20,782 bases of DNA. Origin: DATECU01 sp035286745. GTDB taxonomy: Bacteria > Acidobacteriota > Vicinamibacteria > Fen-336. The notes below the pieces were generated by a model. That model was not told where the DNA came from. It saw only the letters and a list, made by a program, of their open reading frames with translations, and made no database searches. Both the position numbers and the translations under genes were made by a program. Positions 1-8,472 of this stretch are shown here, piece after piece (position 1 is the stretch's first letter; every line of letters begins with the position of its first letter). Where the stretch lies: positions 1 through 20,782 of the forward strand of contig DATECU010000364.1 in NCBI GenBank assembly GCA_035286745.1, read 5' to 3'.

Positions 1-22
1 CGGGCCGGCGCGTCTACCGAGA

Positions 23-435
23 TCAGGCCCCGAGGACCTCGATGCCGAAGGCCCGTGCGCCAGCGGCCAGGGCGTCGTCATGGGTGGCCATCACCAGCGG
101 GCCTATCCGATCTCGCCAGACCAGCGCGGTGGCCAGGTGCAGGGCGTCAAGGGTGCCCAGCGGCACCGGGAGCGGATCCGACGCGCGAGACAGGATTGGC
201 CGCCGCAGTAGAACCAGATCGACTGCTTCCAGGCACTCTGTTACCCCGAGGCGGCGGGAAGCGGCCTCCTCCACCGACAGGGCCCCCTGAAGGCGCAAGC
301 GGTCGATGTCCGTAGCGCCTCGACCGCCAGCAACTCGATCGAGGCCAGCGCCTCATAGGCGAGGAGATCCTTGAGAGCATCGGGTTCGCCCAGGACGAGG
401 CGCTACAGCGCCGAGGTGTCGAGATAGACGATCAC
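23..435 (-). pseudogene. vapC: VapC-type PIN-domain toxin, broken by an amber codon and a frameshift
   Basis: PIN-domain ribonucleases of the VapC family cleave RNA (often tRNA) and are held inactive by a co-transcribed antitoxin. Reading from a GTG at 435 that overlaps the antitoxin stop (GTGA) gives VIVYLDTSAL, the classic PIN start. Codon 11 (405-403) is TAG; RLVLGEPDALKDLLAYEALA follows it. Near 307-311 the frame slips by one base, as if one base were lost between LRT and IDRLRLQGALS. The rest reads on to a normal PIN C-terminus with LGTLDALHLATAL and THDDALAAGARAFG. If both lesions are repaired, all four acidic positions are present (Asp in DTSAL, Glu in ASIELLAVEAL, Asp in TLDALHLA, Asp in THDDAL) and the length is about 137 residues, normal for the family. 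An open frame from a TTG at 298 covers only the C-terminal 91 residues and lacks the first catalytic Asp, so it is unlikely to be functional. Confidence 0.8.
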
Positions 436-680
436 CTCGAGGCTCGGTCCTGCAACAACACCTGGAGGCTGTCTGTGAGCGGGGAGAGGGGCGGTGGCAA
501 GCGGAGATCACCAGGTTTGCGGGTCGCCCTCCGGATCTCCAGCGGCGCCTCGACGTCGCAGGGGACAATCCGAGCTATCGGCGTGTTTCGGTCCAGGACG
601 GTCAGGGCGCGCCCCGCCCGGACCCTGCGCAGATGCCGGCTGAGATTCGCCCTCAGGTCCGCAATGCCCACCCTGCTCAT
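432..680 (-). CDS. vapB: VapB/Phd-type antitoxin, 82 aa
   Basis: The product would be a small DNA-binding antitoxin that neutralises the downstream PIN toxin and represses its own promoter. The protein opens with MSRVGIADLRANLSRHLRRV, the prevent-host-death (Phd/YefM-like) N-terminal fold. RNTPIARIVP follows, then a basic and proline-rich toxin-binding tail ending in DRASR. The start chosen is ATG at 680, where the family similarity begins. An in-frame ATG at 707 would add nine residues (MTTRDHDQA); neither start has a strong ribosome site. Its TGA stop (434-432) overlaps the toxin GTG by two bases, which implies translational coupling. The toxin is broken, so this gene may survive as an orphan antitoxin. 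Confidence 0.75.
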   Translation of the reverse strand: MSRVGIADLRANLSRHLRRVRAGRALTVLDRNTPIARIVPCDVEAPLEIRRATRKPGDLRLPPPLSPLTDSLQVLLQDRASR

Positions 681-751
681 GGCCTGATCATGGTCACGGG
701 TGGTCATATCGTCAAGTCGCCTTTGATGTGCGGATCCGCGGGCTGCCACCC

Positions 752-2119
752 CTACCGCACCCACACCGTCTTGACGTTCACAAACTCGCGGATGCCGAGG
801 ACCGACAGCTCGCGGCCGTAGCCCGAGTCCTTGATGCCGCCGAAGGGGAGACGGGGGTCGGACTTGACGAAGCCGTTGACGAAGCAGGAGCCGGCATCAA
901 GAGCGGTGGCGGCAATGCGCTCGCCGCGAGCCAGATCCTGGGTGAAGACGGCCGCACCCAACCCGAAGGCGGTGTCGTTCGCCACTCGGATGGCCTCGGC
1001 CTCGTCCTTGACGCCGATGACCGCCGCCACCGGCCCGAACAGCTCCTCGTCATAGGCGGGCTGGCCGCGAGCTACGTCGGTCAAGACGGTAGGCGGATAG
1101 AAGGCGCCGGAGCCTTCGGGCACGCGTCCGCCCAGCAGCAGACGCGCACCTCGCTCGCGGCTCCGCGCCACCTGCTGGTGCAGCTCGTCCCGGAGGTCGC
1201 GGCGGGCCTGCGGCCCGAGGTCCATCCCCGGCTCCAGCGGATCCCCCATCCGCTTGGCCTTCATCTTCTCGACCAGAAGCTCCTCGAACTGCTTCCGAAC
1301 CGCGTCGACCACGATGAATCGCTTGGCGGCAATGCAGCTCTGGCCGCCGTTGATGAGGCGGGCGGCCACGCACGACTCGACCGCCAATTCCAGGTCCGCG
1401 TCCTCCAGAATCAGGTAGGGATCGCTGCCGCCCAGTTCCAAGACCGTCTTCTTGAGATGGGCCCCGGCCTGGGCCGCCACCGCCCGACCGGCGGGGGTCG
1501 AGCCGGTCACGGTCACCGCCTTGACCTCGGGAGCCGCGATCAGGCCGGCCACCCGATTCGAGCCCACCAGAATTGTCCGGAAGATGCCGGGCGGGAAACC
1601 CACGCCCAGAAAGACGTCCTCGATAGCCAGGGCGCAGCCGGAGACGTTTGACGCGTGCTTGAGCAGGACCGCGTTGCCGGCCATCAGGCTGGGGGCCGCA
1701 AAGCGGAAGACCTGCCACAGCGGGAAATTCCAGGGCATCACCGCCAGCAGCACACCCAACGGCCGGTAGGTGATGAAGCTGCGGCTGGCGTCGGTGGCGA
1801 CCACCTGGTCGGCCAGAAACCCCTCCGAGTGCTCGGCGTAGTAGTCGCACACCCAGGCGCACTTCTCGGCCTCGGCCCGTCCCTGGGCCAGGGGTTTGCC
1901 CATCTCGACCGCCATCAGGTGGGCCAGGTCCTCGGTGTGCTGGCGGAGCCTCACCCCGGCCTTGTGCATCAGCGCCGCCCGTTCGCCAAACGACGTGGTC
2001 GCCCACTCGGCTGCGGCGCGGCTGGCCAGGGACAGGGCCCCCGTCACCGCCTCGGGCGATGTCTCCGGGTATTCGCGGATCAGCGCCCCGGTCGCCGGGT
2101 TGGTGGACAGAATGGGCAT
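752..2119 (-). CDS. sad: NAD(P)-dependent succinate semialdehyde dehydrogenase, Sad/YneI type, 455 aa
   Basis: This cytosolic aldehyde dehydrogenase should oxidise succinate semialdehyde to succinate, the last step of 4-aminobutyrate breakdown. The sequence follows E. coli Sad closely along its length: it begins near INPATGE-like STNPATGALI and has PLGVLLAVMPWNFPLWQVFR, KHASNVSGCALAIEDVF, TVLELGGSDPYLILEDADLE and NGGQSCIAAKRFIV. It ends FGGIKDSGYGREL...REFVNVKTVW. Predicted catalytic residues are Asn131 (PWNF), Lys154 (LLKHA), Glu228 (LELGG) and the nucleophile Cys262 (GQSC). Length is normal. Start is ATG at 2119; an in-frame GTG at 2140 would add seven residues without family similarity. 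No GABA transaminase lies nearby, so the in vivo aldehyde is uncertain. Other small aldehydes are possible. Confidence 0.9.
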   Translation of the reverse strand: MPILSTNPATGALIREYPETSPEAVTGALSLASRAAAEWATTSFGERAALMHKAGVRLRQHTEDLAHLMAVEMGKPLAQGRAEAEKCAWVCDYYAEHSEGFLADQVVATDASRSFITYRPLGVLLAVMPWNFPLWQVFRFAAPSLMAGNAVLLKHASNVSGCALAIEDVFLGVGFPPGIFRTILVGSNRVAGLIAAPEVKAVTVTGSTPAGRAVAAQAGAHLKKTVLELGGSDPYLILEDADLELAVESCVAARLINGGQSCIAAKRFIVVDAVRKQFEELLVEKMKAKRMGDPLEPGMDLGPQARRDLRDELHQQVARSRERGARLLLGGRVPEGSGAFYPPTVLTDVARGQPAYDEELFGPVAAVIGVKDEAEAIRVANDTAFGLGAAVFTQDLARGERIAATALDAGSCFVNGFVKSDPRLPFGGIKDSGYGRELSVLGIREFVNVKTVWVR

Positions 2120-2149
2120 GGCGACACTCGAATGTAGCACGACGGAGTC

Positions 2150-2280
2150 GATCAGCCCTCGGCGATCGGCGCTCGCCGACCTGGGCTATCGACTCCCGCG
2201 AGGGGCGGCGTGACTGCTCGCTCCGTCGCCGACGGTGCCGTTGTTCGTTGCTCATAGCTGACTGCTGATCGCTGATCGCC
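2150..2280. repeat. Intergenic 7-nt-period repeats between the sad and DUF255 genes
   Basis: Two patches of near-heptamer repeats lie in the divergent spacer. At 2154-2174 the units are AGCCCTC, GGCGATC and GGCGCTC. At 2257-2277 they are GCTGACT, GCTGATC and GCTGATC, followed by GCC. Related units with the same period occur at 8234-8261 and 9943-9984. No promoter that I would defend is visible between the second patch and the ATG at 2307. Confidence 0.6.
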
Positions 2281-2306
2281 TCTCCTGTGGTAGCTTCATT
2301 GGATCC

Positions 2307-5300
2307 ATGTCAAGCGAGGCTCCGCGCCACAGCAATCGGCTGATCCACGCCAGCAGCCCCTACCTCTTGCAGCACGCCCACAACCCCGTGGACTGGTACC
2401 CCTGGGGCGAGGAAGCCCTCGCCAAGGCCAAGACCGAGGACAAGCCCATCCTGCTCTCCATCGGCTACTCCGCCTGCCACTGGTGCCACGTCATGGAGCG
2501 CGAGTCCTTCGAGGATCCGGAGATCGCCGGCATCCTGAACACCGACTTCGTGCCCATCAAGGTGGATCGCGAGGAACGCCCCGACCTTGACGACGTGTAC
2601 ATGGCCGCCACCCTGGCCATGAACCACGGCCAGGGCGGCTGGCCGATGACGGTGTTCTTGACGCCCCAGCAGGAGCCGTTTTACGCCGGCACCTACTTCC
2701 CACCCCGGGACACCCACGGTCGGCCGGGGTTCCGCACTCTGCTGCTGCGCATCGCCGAGCTGTGGCGCACCGAACGCAACGATCTCCGGTTGCAGGCGGC
2801 GGAGCTGACCCGCCGACTCCGCGACAACACCCGGCCCTTGCCGGGCATCGCGCTAGGCGAGGCCGAGCTCAGGGCGGCCCTGGACCAGCTGGCGAGCGAC
2901 TTCGACCCCCGCTGGGGCGGCTTCGGCCAGGCACCCAAGTTCCCGCCGGCGACCGCGCTTTCGCTCCTGCTCCGCTGCCACCGGCGTCTTGGCGATGCCC
3001 ACGCCCTCGACATGGTGGTGAAGACGCTGGAGATGATGGCTCGGGGCGGCATGTACGACCAGGTCGGCGGCGGCTTCTGCCGCTACTCGACCGATGCTCA
3101 GTGGCTGGTGCCCCACTTCGAGAAGATGCTGTACGATAACGCCCTCCTGGCCCGAGCCTACCTCGAAGGCTATCAGGCCACCGGCCAGGCGTCGTTCGCA
3201 CGGGTCGCCGGCGAGATTCTCGACTACGTCTTGCGCGAGATGACCTCGCCCGAGGGGGGCTTTTTCTCGGCGACCGACGCCGACTCCGAAGGCGAGGAAG
3301 GCCGCTTCTTCGTCTGGACTCCGGATCAGGTGCGTGAGGCGCTGGGCGATGCCGAACTGGCCCGCCGCTTCTCGGCCTTCTACGACATCACCGAAGACGG
3401 GAACTGGGAAGGCAAGAGCATCCCCCACGCCCCGGCCTCGCTGGAGACGGTGGCCGGCCGCCTCCACCTGACGCCTGACGAGCTCGATCAATCGCTCGAC
3501 CAGGCTCGGTCGCGGCTCTACGAGGCTCGGCGCCTCAGGGTCCCCCCCGCCCTCGACGACAAGGTGGTGACCTCCTGGAACGGGCTGATGATGGGCGCTC
3601 TGGCCGAGGGCTCCCGGGTGCTGGGCGAGCCCCGGTACCGGCAAGCCGGCGAGCGGGCCGCCGACTTCCTGCTCCGCGCGCTGCGCGATCCCGGGGGGCG
3701 GCTGCTCCGCACCTACCGAGCTGGCCGGGCGCAGGTTCCCGCCTTCCTGGAAGACCACGCCTTCCTGGCCGAGGGTCTTCTCGACCTGTACGAAGCCGGC
3801 GCCCCGGAGCGCCTTCTCCACGAGGCGACACGCCTGGCTGGCCGAATCCTGGAGCACTTCCCCGCCAGCGGGGGAGGCTTCTTCGCCGCCGCCGCCGATC
3901 ACGAGACGCTCATCCTGCGCCATCGCGACGGCCACGATGGCGCCCTACCTAACGCCAATGCGGCAGCGGCGCACTTGCTGGCCCGGCTCTCCCACCACCT
4001 GGACCGCAGCGATCTCCGCGAGCAGGCGGCAGCGGCGCTTCGGGCCTGGGGCAAGGCGATCGCTCGCCATCCCCGGGCCTTCGCCAAGAGCTTGCTGGTG
4101 GTCGACTTCCTGCTCGAGGGTCCGCTCGAGCTGGCCCTGATCGGCCCCCAGGACACAGACGACACCGAAGCCCTGCGCCGGGCGATGGGCCGGCTCTTCC
4201 TCCCCCACCGCATCATCGCCCACCACGATCCTGTGCTGGGTCCAGCATCGCATCCGCTGCTCGCCGGAAAGGGCCTGATCGAGGGCAGGGCCGCGCTCTA
4301 CGTCTGCCGTGACTACGCTTGCCGGAAGCCCCTGACCGACGCCGCCGAGGTCGAAGCGGCCCTGGCCACGCCATCTCCCTCCGCACCGGCGTCGCTGCTC
4401 AGCTCACGCCTCCCGGGTCACGCCACCCGCGACGCCACCGCCACCTACGCGGCTCGCGGCGCGGCGCGGGGCCTGGCCCCCGGCTACGCGCCGCTCGGCC
4501 ACTCCGGTCTCATCGTGAGCCGGGTCGGCTTCGGCGCCTATCGGGTCGACGACGAGGCGCCGGAACACCGCCAGGCTCTGGCCCAGGCCCTGCTCGCCGG
4601 CTGCAACCTGATCGACACCTCGACCAACTACGGCGACGGGGCCAGCGAGCGCCTGGTGGGCGAGCTGCTTCACGAGCTGGTCCAGATGGGCCGGCTGCGC
4701 CGCGAGGAGGTGGTGGTCGTCTCCAAGATCGGCTATCTGCAAGGGGAGAACTACGCCCTGGCCCGCAAGCGGGCCGAGGCCGGCCGGCCCTTTCCCGAGG
4801 TCGTCGAGTACGGAGAAGGCCTCTGGCATTCGATCCACCCCGAGTTCCTGGCCGACCAGCTCGACCGCTCGCTCGGTCGCCTGGGCCTCGCCACCCTCGA
4901 CTTGTGCCTGCTCCACAACCCCGAGTACTTCCTGGCCGACGCCGTCCGCCTGGGTTATGCGGACGCGGATCGGCTGCGCCAGGAGTTCGAGCGCCGGCTG
5001 ACCGCCGCCTTCGGCTACCTGGAGTCGCAAGTGACCGCCGGCCGCCTGATCGGCTACGGCGTGTCCTCCAACACCTGCGTCAGGCCCCCCGACGACCCGG
5101 AGGCGACCTCCCTCACCAGCATGTTGGCGGCGGCCGAGGAAGCCGGCGGACCCGGCCACCACTTCCGGCTCCTGGAGCTGCCCTTGAACCTCTTCGAGCC
5201 GGGTGCCGCGCTGGAGGAGAACAGCGGACCCGACCGCCGCCAAACGGTGCTGGAGTACGCCAAGGCGAGGGGGATCGGCGTGCTCGCCAATCGCCCCCTC

Positions 5301-5942
5301 AACAGCTTCCCCGAGCCCGGACTGGTGCGTCTGGCGGACGTCGCGGTGCCCGAGACCCGGGTGGCGCTGGAAGAGGTCCTGGGCCGGATCGCCGCCCTGG
5401 AGACCGAGTATCGGGACACCATCGCCTCCGAGCTCCAGGCCGCCGAGAAGGGACTGCCGCCCGCCGAGTTCTTCCGCTGGGGTGAGAGCCTCAACGACAT
5501 ACGGGGACGAGCCCGGGGCCTCGATCACTGGCGAGAGATCGAGGCCCAGGGAATCCTGCCCCGGCTCAGCCGGGCTCTGCGCACGCTCGATGCCAACCTG
5601 GCGGGGCCTCCCGCCGAGCGCTGGAGGGCGTGGCGGGCTCGCTATGTGCCGGAAGTCCAGCAGGCCTTGGGCGAGCTGGCACGCCAGGCCGCGGAGCGCA
5701 GCCAGGCGACCAGCCGCGCCGTGGCCGCGGCCCTTGCCCCGCTCCTGTCGCCCCAGCAACGGGGCGAAAGCCTATCTCGTTTGGCGCTGTGGACGGTGGC
5801 CCACACGCCCGGCGTCAGCGCCGTCCTCTGCGGTATGCGAAAGCCCGCCTACGTGGCCGACGCCTTGGGCATCCTGGCCTGGCCCCGTTTCCCGCGGGCC
5901 CTGGCTGCCTACCCGGCGGCGGCCAAGGTCAGCTTGCAGTAG
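2307..5942 (+). CDS. Fusion of DUF255 thioredoxin-like/YyaL (SSP411) protein and aldo/keto reductase, 1211 aa
   Basis: Residues 1-687 are a complete DUF255 protein. The thioredoxin-like domain has the start RLIHASSPYLLQHAHNPVDW, the CHWC motif at 57-60 and the QGGWPMTVFLTP loop. An (alpha/alpha)6 barrel resembling N-acylglucosamine 2-epimerase follows (WGGFGQAPKFP, GGMYDQVGGGFCRYSTD, PHFEKMLYDNALLA, KVVTSWNGLM). This part ends normally with ALYVCRDYACRKPLTD. After a Pro/Ala/Ser-rich linker (about 688-721), residues 722-1211 form an aldo/keto reductase. It has the expected catalytic tetrad Asp770, Tyr775 (DTSTNYGDG), Lys807 (VVSKIGY) and His870 (CLLHNPE), and ends with PGVSAVLCGMRKPAYV. About 150 mostly helical residues (roughly 1010-1160) are inserted before that last motif, so the reductase half is larger than the usual 300-340 residues. 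The frame is open across the junction and ends at TAG. The true reaction of either half is unknown. The ATG has no good Shine-Dalgarno sequence. Confidence 0.88.
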   Translation: MSSEAPRHSNRLIHASSPYLLQHAHNPVDWYPWGEEALAKAKTEDKPILLSIGYSACHWCHVMERESFEDPEIAGILNTDFVPIKVDREERPDLDDVYMAATLAMNHGQGGWPMTVFLTPQQEPFYAGTYFPPRDTHGRPGFRTLLLRIAELWRTERNDLRLQAAELTRRLRDNTRPLPGIALGEAELRAALDQLASDFDPRWGGFGQAPKFPPATALSLLLRCHRRLGDAHALDMVVKTLEMMARGGMYDQVGGGFCRYSTDAQWLVPHFEKMLYDNALLARAYLEGYQATGQASFARVAGEILDYVLREMTSPEGGFFSATDADSEGEEGRFFVWTPDQVREALGDAELARRFSAFYDITEDGNWEGKSIPHAPASLETVAGRLHLTPDELDQSLDQARSRLYEARRLRVPPALDDKVVTSWNGLMMGALAEGSRVLGEPRYRQAGERAADFLLRALRDPGGRLLRTYRAGRAQVPAFLEDHAFLAEGLLDLYEAGAPERLLHEATRLAGRILEHFPASGGGFFAAAADHETLILRHRDGHDGALPNANAAAAHLLARLSHHLDRSDLREQAAAALRAWGKAIARHPRAFAKSLLVVDFLLEGPLELALIGPQDTDDTEALRRAMGRLFLPHRIIAHHDPVLGPASHPLLAGKGLIEGRAALYVCRDYACRKPLTDAAEVEAALATPSPSAPASLLSSRLPGHATRDATATYAARGAARGLAPGYAPLGHSGLIVSRVGFGAYRVDDEAPEHRQALAQALLAGCNLIDTSTNYGDGASERLVGELLHELVQMGRLRREEVVVVSKIGYLQGENYALARKRAEAGRPFPEVVEYGEGLWHSIHPEFLADQLDRSLGRLGLATLDLCLLHNPEYFLADAVRLGYADADRLRQEFERRLTAAFGYLESQVTAGRLIGYGVSSNTCVRPPDDPEATSLTSMLAAAEEAGGPGHHFRLLELPLNLFEPGAALEENSGPDRRQTVLEYAKARGIGVLANRPLNSFPEPGLVRLADVAVPETRVALEEVLGRIAALETEYRDTIASELQAAEKGLPPAEFFRWGESLNDIRGRARGLDHWREIEAQGILPRLSRALRTLDANLAGPPAERWRAWRARYVPEVQQALGELARQAAERSQATSRAVAAALAPLLSPQQRGESLSRLALWTVAHTPGVSAVLCGMRKPAYVADALGILAWPRFPRALAAYPAAAKVSLQ

Positions 5943-5946
5943 GCGC

Positions 5947-8205
5947 CTACTCGCCGCCGGACGCCAGAGCGGCGGCCTGCTCCACCAGTCCGGCCAGGCC
6001 TTCCAGAACCCCCGCCGCCACCTGCACCTGCGTGCCTGCCGCCTTCCAGTCCCGTTGCTCCAGCGCCTCACGAATGCCGGGCAGCGTCTTCACCCCGTAG
6101 CCGGTGTAGAAGCCGGGGGCGTAGACCTGGTGTTGGAACCAGGGACGCGAGGGAAGGCCGTGCTGCCGGGTCAGGCTCGGCTCCAGGCTTCGAAGCAGCC
6201 GGTTGAGCGCCCGCGCCGACGCCGGCCCCAGCGGCTTGCCGCCACGCTTGGCGACCGCCTCCTGGTAGGCGCGGGTCGCCGATTCCAGCCGCGATTGCGC
6301 ATTCTGCAGGGGCGAGAAGTCGAGGAAGGGGACGGGGGCTCTCCGCGGGGGCAGGACCGAGCGCTCCCTGGGATCGGCCGCCAGCGAGTAGGTCTTCTCG
6401 TCGAGGCGGCGATTCTCCTCCGCCGCCTCCTCCCGCAAGTCGTCGGCGAGCTTGGCCACCTCGCGGCCGTAGCGGGCCACGGTGTCGGTGAAGCCGGCCA
6501 CGTCGAAGGGCAAGACCTCCGCACTGGCCAGCCGCAGGACCACCCGCCCGGCGACCTTGGCCAGAGCCACGCCGTACGCGAAGTCGGGATCGCCGAAGCG
6601 AGCGTAGTGGTCGAACGAGTCGTAGATCGAGTGGTACTCGCCGCCCTCGTTCTCACCGCCGAAGCCCAGGTTGAGCGAAGCGATCCCCAGGTGCTGCAGG
6701 AAGGGCGTGTAGTCGGATCCGGAGCCTAGCGCATAAAGGCGAAGGCGCGGGTTGCCGCGCAGCTCCTTGCGCTCTTCCGGAGTCGCGCGCAGCAGTCGCC
6801 GGGCCCGCTCGCGCTCGGCCACGCTCACCTTGGTCTGGGGATCGGGCACCTCGGCGGCGATCTCGTTGACCAGGCGCTCCAGCGTGTGGGAGCCCCCCAT
6901 GCCCAGGAAGCCGCGGCCGTTGGAATCGGAGTTGACGTAGGCGACGGCGTGGTCGCGCAGCTCCTGGGCATGGCTCTCCGCCCACTCGGTCGAACCCAGG
7001 AGGCCCGGCTCTTCCGCATCCCAGGCGGCGTAGATGAGGGTTCGCTTGGGCCGCCAGCCGGTCCTCGCCAACTCCCCCACCGCCCGCGCCTCCTCCATCA
7101 AGGCCACCAGGCCGCTCACCGGATCGTGGGCGCCGAACACCCAGCCGTCGTGATGGTTGCCGCGAAGGACCCATTCGTCAGGCCACTGGCTGCCCTCCAG
7201 CCGAGCGATCACGTCGTACGCGGTCGCCAGCTTCCAGTCGAAGACCAGCTTCAAGTGTACCTTGGCCGGTCCGGGACCCAGGTGATAGGTGATCGGCAGG
7301 GCACCCCGCCAGGACTCCGGCGCCACCGGCCCCGCCAGGGCCTTGAGCAGCGGTTGGGCGTCGCCGTACGAGATGGGCAACACGGGAATCCGGGTCAGGG
7401 TCTTGGCATCTTCCCGCGGCAGTCGTTTTGCGTCGCGGGTGGCCCCCACGCCCGGCGTCAGGGGATCGCCCGGGTAGAGCGGCATATCGGCCACCGAGCC
7501 TCGCTGCGCGCCCTGCTCGGGGCGCCAGGCGCCCTTCGGGTAGACGTCGCCTTCGAAGTAGCCGTCATCCCGCGGGTCGGAGTAGATGAGGCAGCCGACC
7601 GCCCCCTGCTCGGCCGCCACCTTGGGCTTGATGCCGCGCCAGGAGCCGCCGTAGCGGGCGATCACGATCTTGCCCTTGACGTCGATCCCCCGGCGTGCCA
7701 GCTCCTCGTAGTCCTTGGGCACGCCGTAGTTGACGTAGACCAGCTCGCCGGTCACGTCGCCGTCTATCGAGTACGCGTTGTAGCTGGGGAGCTGCTCGGC
7801 GACCAGGCCCGAGGTGGCGTCGCCCGGGACCGGCGGCTCGGCCAGCTTGGCCTTGAAGGATGTGGGGGCGAGCATCTCGACCAGCCGCACCCTGGGCGTC
7901 GGAAAGAGGACCTCGAACTCCTCGATCGAGGTGTCGTAGCCCCAAGACCGGAACTCGGCGGCGATGAACTCCGCGTTCTGCTTGCCGTAAGGCGAGCCCA
8001 CCGGATGCGGGCGAGCGGACAGCCGCCTCATCCACTCGCGCAGGCGGGCGGCGTCGAGGGAAGCGTCGAAGCGCGCCTCCAGCTCCCGCTGCGCCTTGGC
8101 GGATTCGGGCGTGAAGCCGAGCGGTGGAACTTGGTCGGCCCCCAAGGGCGAAAGGGGCAGAGCGGCGGCCAAAGCCGCGGCAGCCAGCGAGCGAGCCAGT
8201 CGCAT
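5947..8205 (-). CDS. Secreted M28 family zinc peptidase, glutamate carboxypeptidase II-like, 752 aa
   Basis: This protein probably removes C-terminal acidic residues from peptides outside the cytoplasm. Residues 1-23 (MRLARSLAAAALAAALPLSP, then LGA) form a signal peptide. A protease-associated insert follows (about 140-320, with KGKIVIARYGGSWRGIKPKV and GAVGCLIYSDPRDDGYFEGD), then the M28 catalytic domain and a helical dimerisation-like C-terminus. By alignment with human GCPII, the two-zinc ligands are His351, Asp361 (GNHHDGWVFGAHDPVSG), Glu399 with the general base Glu398 (WDAEEPGLLGS), Asp427 (YVNSDSNGRG) and His525 (GGEYHSIYDSF). The length matches GCPII (about 750). Start is ATG at 8205, with TGGAGGTG six bases upstream. 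An earlier in-frame start at 8229 would put eight residues before the signal peptide. Its stop is 4 bases from the stop of the convergent fusion gene. Confidence 0.93.
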   Translation of the reverse strand: MRLARSLAAAALAAALPLSPLGADQVPPLGFTPESAKAQRELEARFDASLDAARLREWMRRLSARPHPVGSPYGKQNAEFIAAEFRSWGYDTSIEEFEVLFPTPRVRLVEMLAPTSFKAKLAEPPVPGDATSGLVAEQLPSYNAYSIDGDVTGELVYVNYGVPKDYEELARRGIDVKGKIVIARYGGSWRGIKPKVAAEQGAVGCLIYSDPRDDGYFEGDVYPKGAWRPEQGAQRGSVADMPLYPGDPLTPGVGATRDAKRLPREDAKTLTRIPVLPISYGDAQPLLKALAGPVAPESWRGALPITYHLGPGPAKVHLKLVFDWKLATAYDVIARLEGSQWPDEWVLRGNHHDGWVFGAHDPVSGLVALMEEARAVGELARTGWRPKRTLIYAAWDAEEPGLLGSTEWAESHAQELRDHAVAYVNSDSNGRGFLGMGGSHTLERLVNEIAAEVPDPQTKVSVAERERARRLLRATPEERKELRGNPRLRLYALGSGSDYTPFLQHLGIASLNLGFGGENEGGEYHSIYDSFDHYARFGDPDFAYGVALAKVAGRVVLRLASAEVLPFDVAGFTDTVARYGREVAKLADDLREEAAEENRRLDEKTYSLAADPRERSVLPPRRAPVPFLDFSPLQNAQSRLESATRAYQEAVAKRGGKPLGPASARALNRLLRSLEPSLTRQHGLPSRPWFQHQVYAPGFYTGYGVKTLPGIREALEQRDWKAAGTQVQVAAGVLEGLAGLVEQAAALASGGE

Positions 8206-8227
8206 GACACCTCCAGTCGAGGGGGTC

Positions 8228-8256
8228 ATTGTAGGCGATCGGCAATCGGCGATCAG
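8228..8256 (-). promoter_or_regulatory. Candidate promoter of the M28 peptidase gene, embedded in heptamer repeats
   Basis: On the minus strand a -10-like TACAAT lies at 8233-8228 (5 of 6 to TATAAT). A weak -35 CTGATC at 8256-8251 (3 of 6) is 17 bases upstream. Transcription would start near 8221, leaving a leader of about 16 nt with the GGAGGTG site. The -35-like box is part of the heptamer patch. Confidence 0.35.
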
Positions 8257-8261
8257 CCCTC
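8234..8261. repeat. Heptamer-period repeat upstream of the M28 peptidase gene
   Basis: Units GGCGATC (8234-8240), GGCAATC (8241-8247), GGCGATC (8248-8254) and AGCCCTC (8255-8261). Read on the minus strand this is GCTGATC-GCCGATT-GCCGATC-GCC, the same family as the patch at 2257-2280. AGCCCTC next to GGCGATC also recurs at 2154-2167. The remaining spacer, 8262-8472, shows no gene that I can support. Confidence 0.6.
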
Positions 8262-8472
8262 AACCTGGCTGCCCTCCGCGAGCTGGCCGCCAAGCATGGG
8301 TGAAGGGCCTTCGCGCGGCTGGCTCCTATGCGGGTGGCGAGGCCGAGCCCCGCCATGCTCTTGGAGTGGCCCGGCTCGAAGCGTCGGCAGCTGGGGCTGG
8401 CAGATAGTCATCGTGGCCCAGCGCCGGCGGCGAGTCGGTTCCCCGGGCGCAAGGCATCACGGCCGGTCCGTG

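Noticed and set aside
4319..5759. Long open frames over the reductase half of the fusion (388 codons plus, 451 codons minus)
   Set aside because: They are out-of-frame or antisense shadows of the fusion protein, which carries all the AKR catalytic residues.
8262..8472. A plus-strand LNLAALRELAAKHG-stop stretch and flanking open frames
   Set aside because: Too short to assign and adjacent to low-complexity heptamer repeats; no ribosome site.
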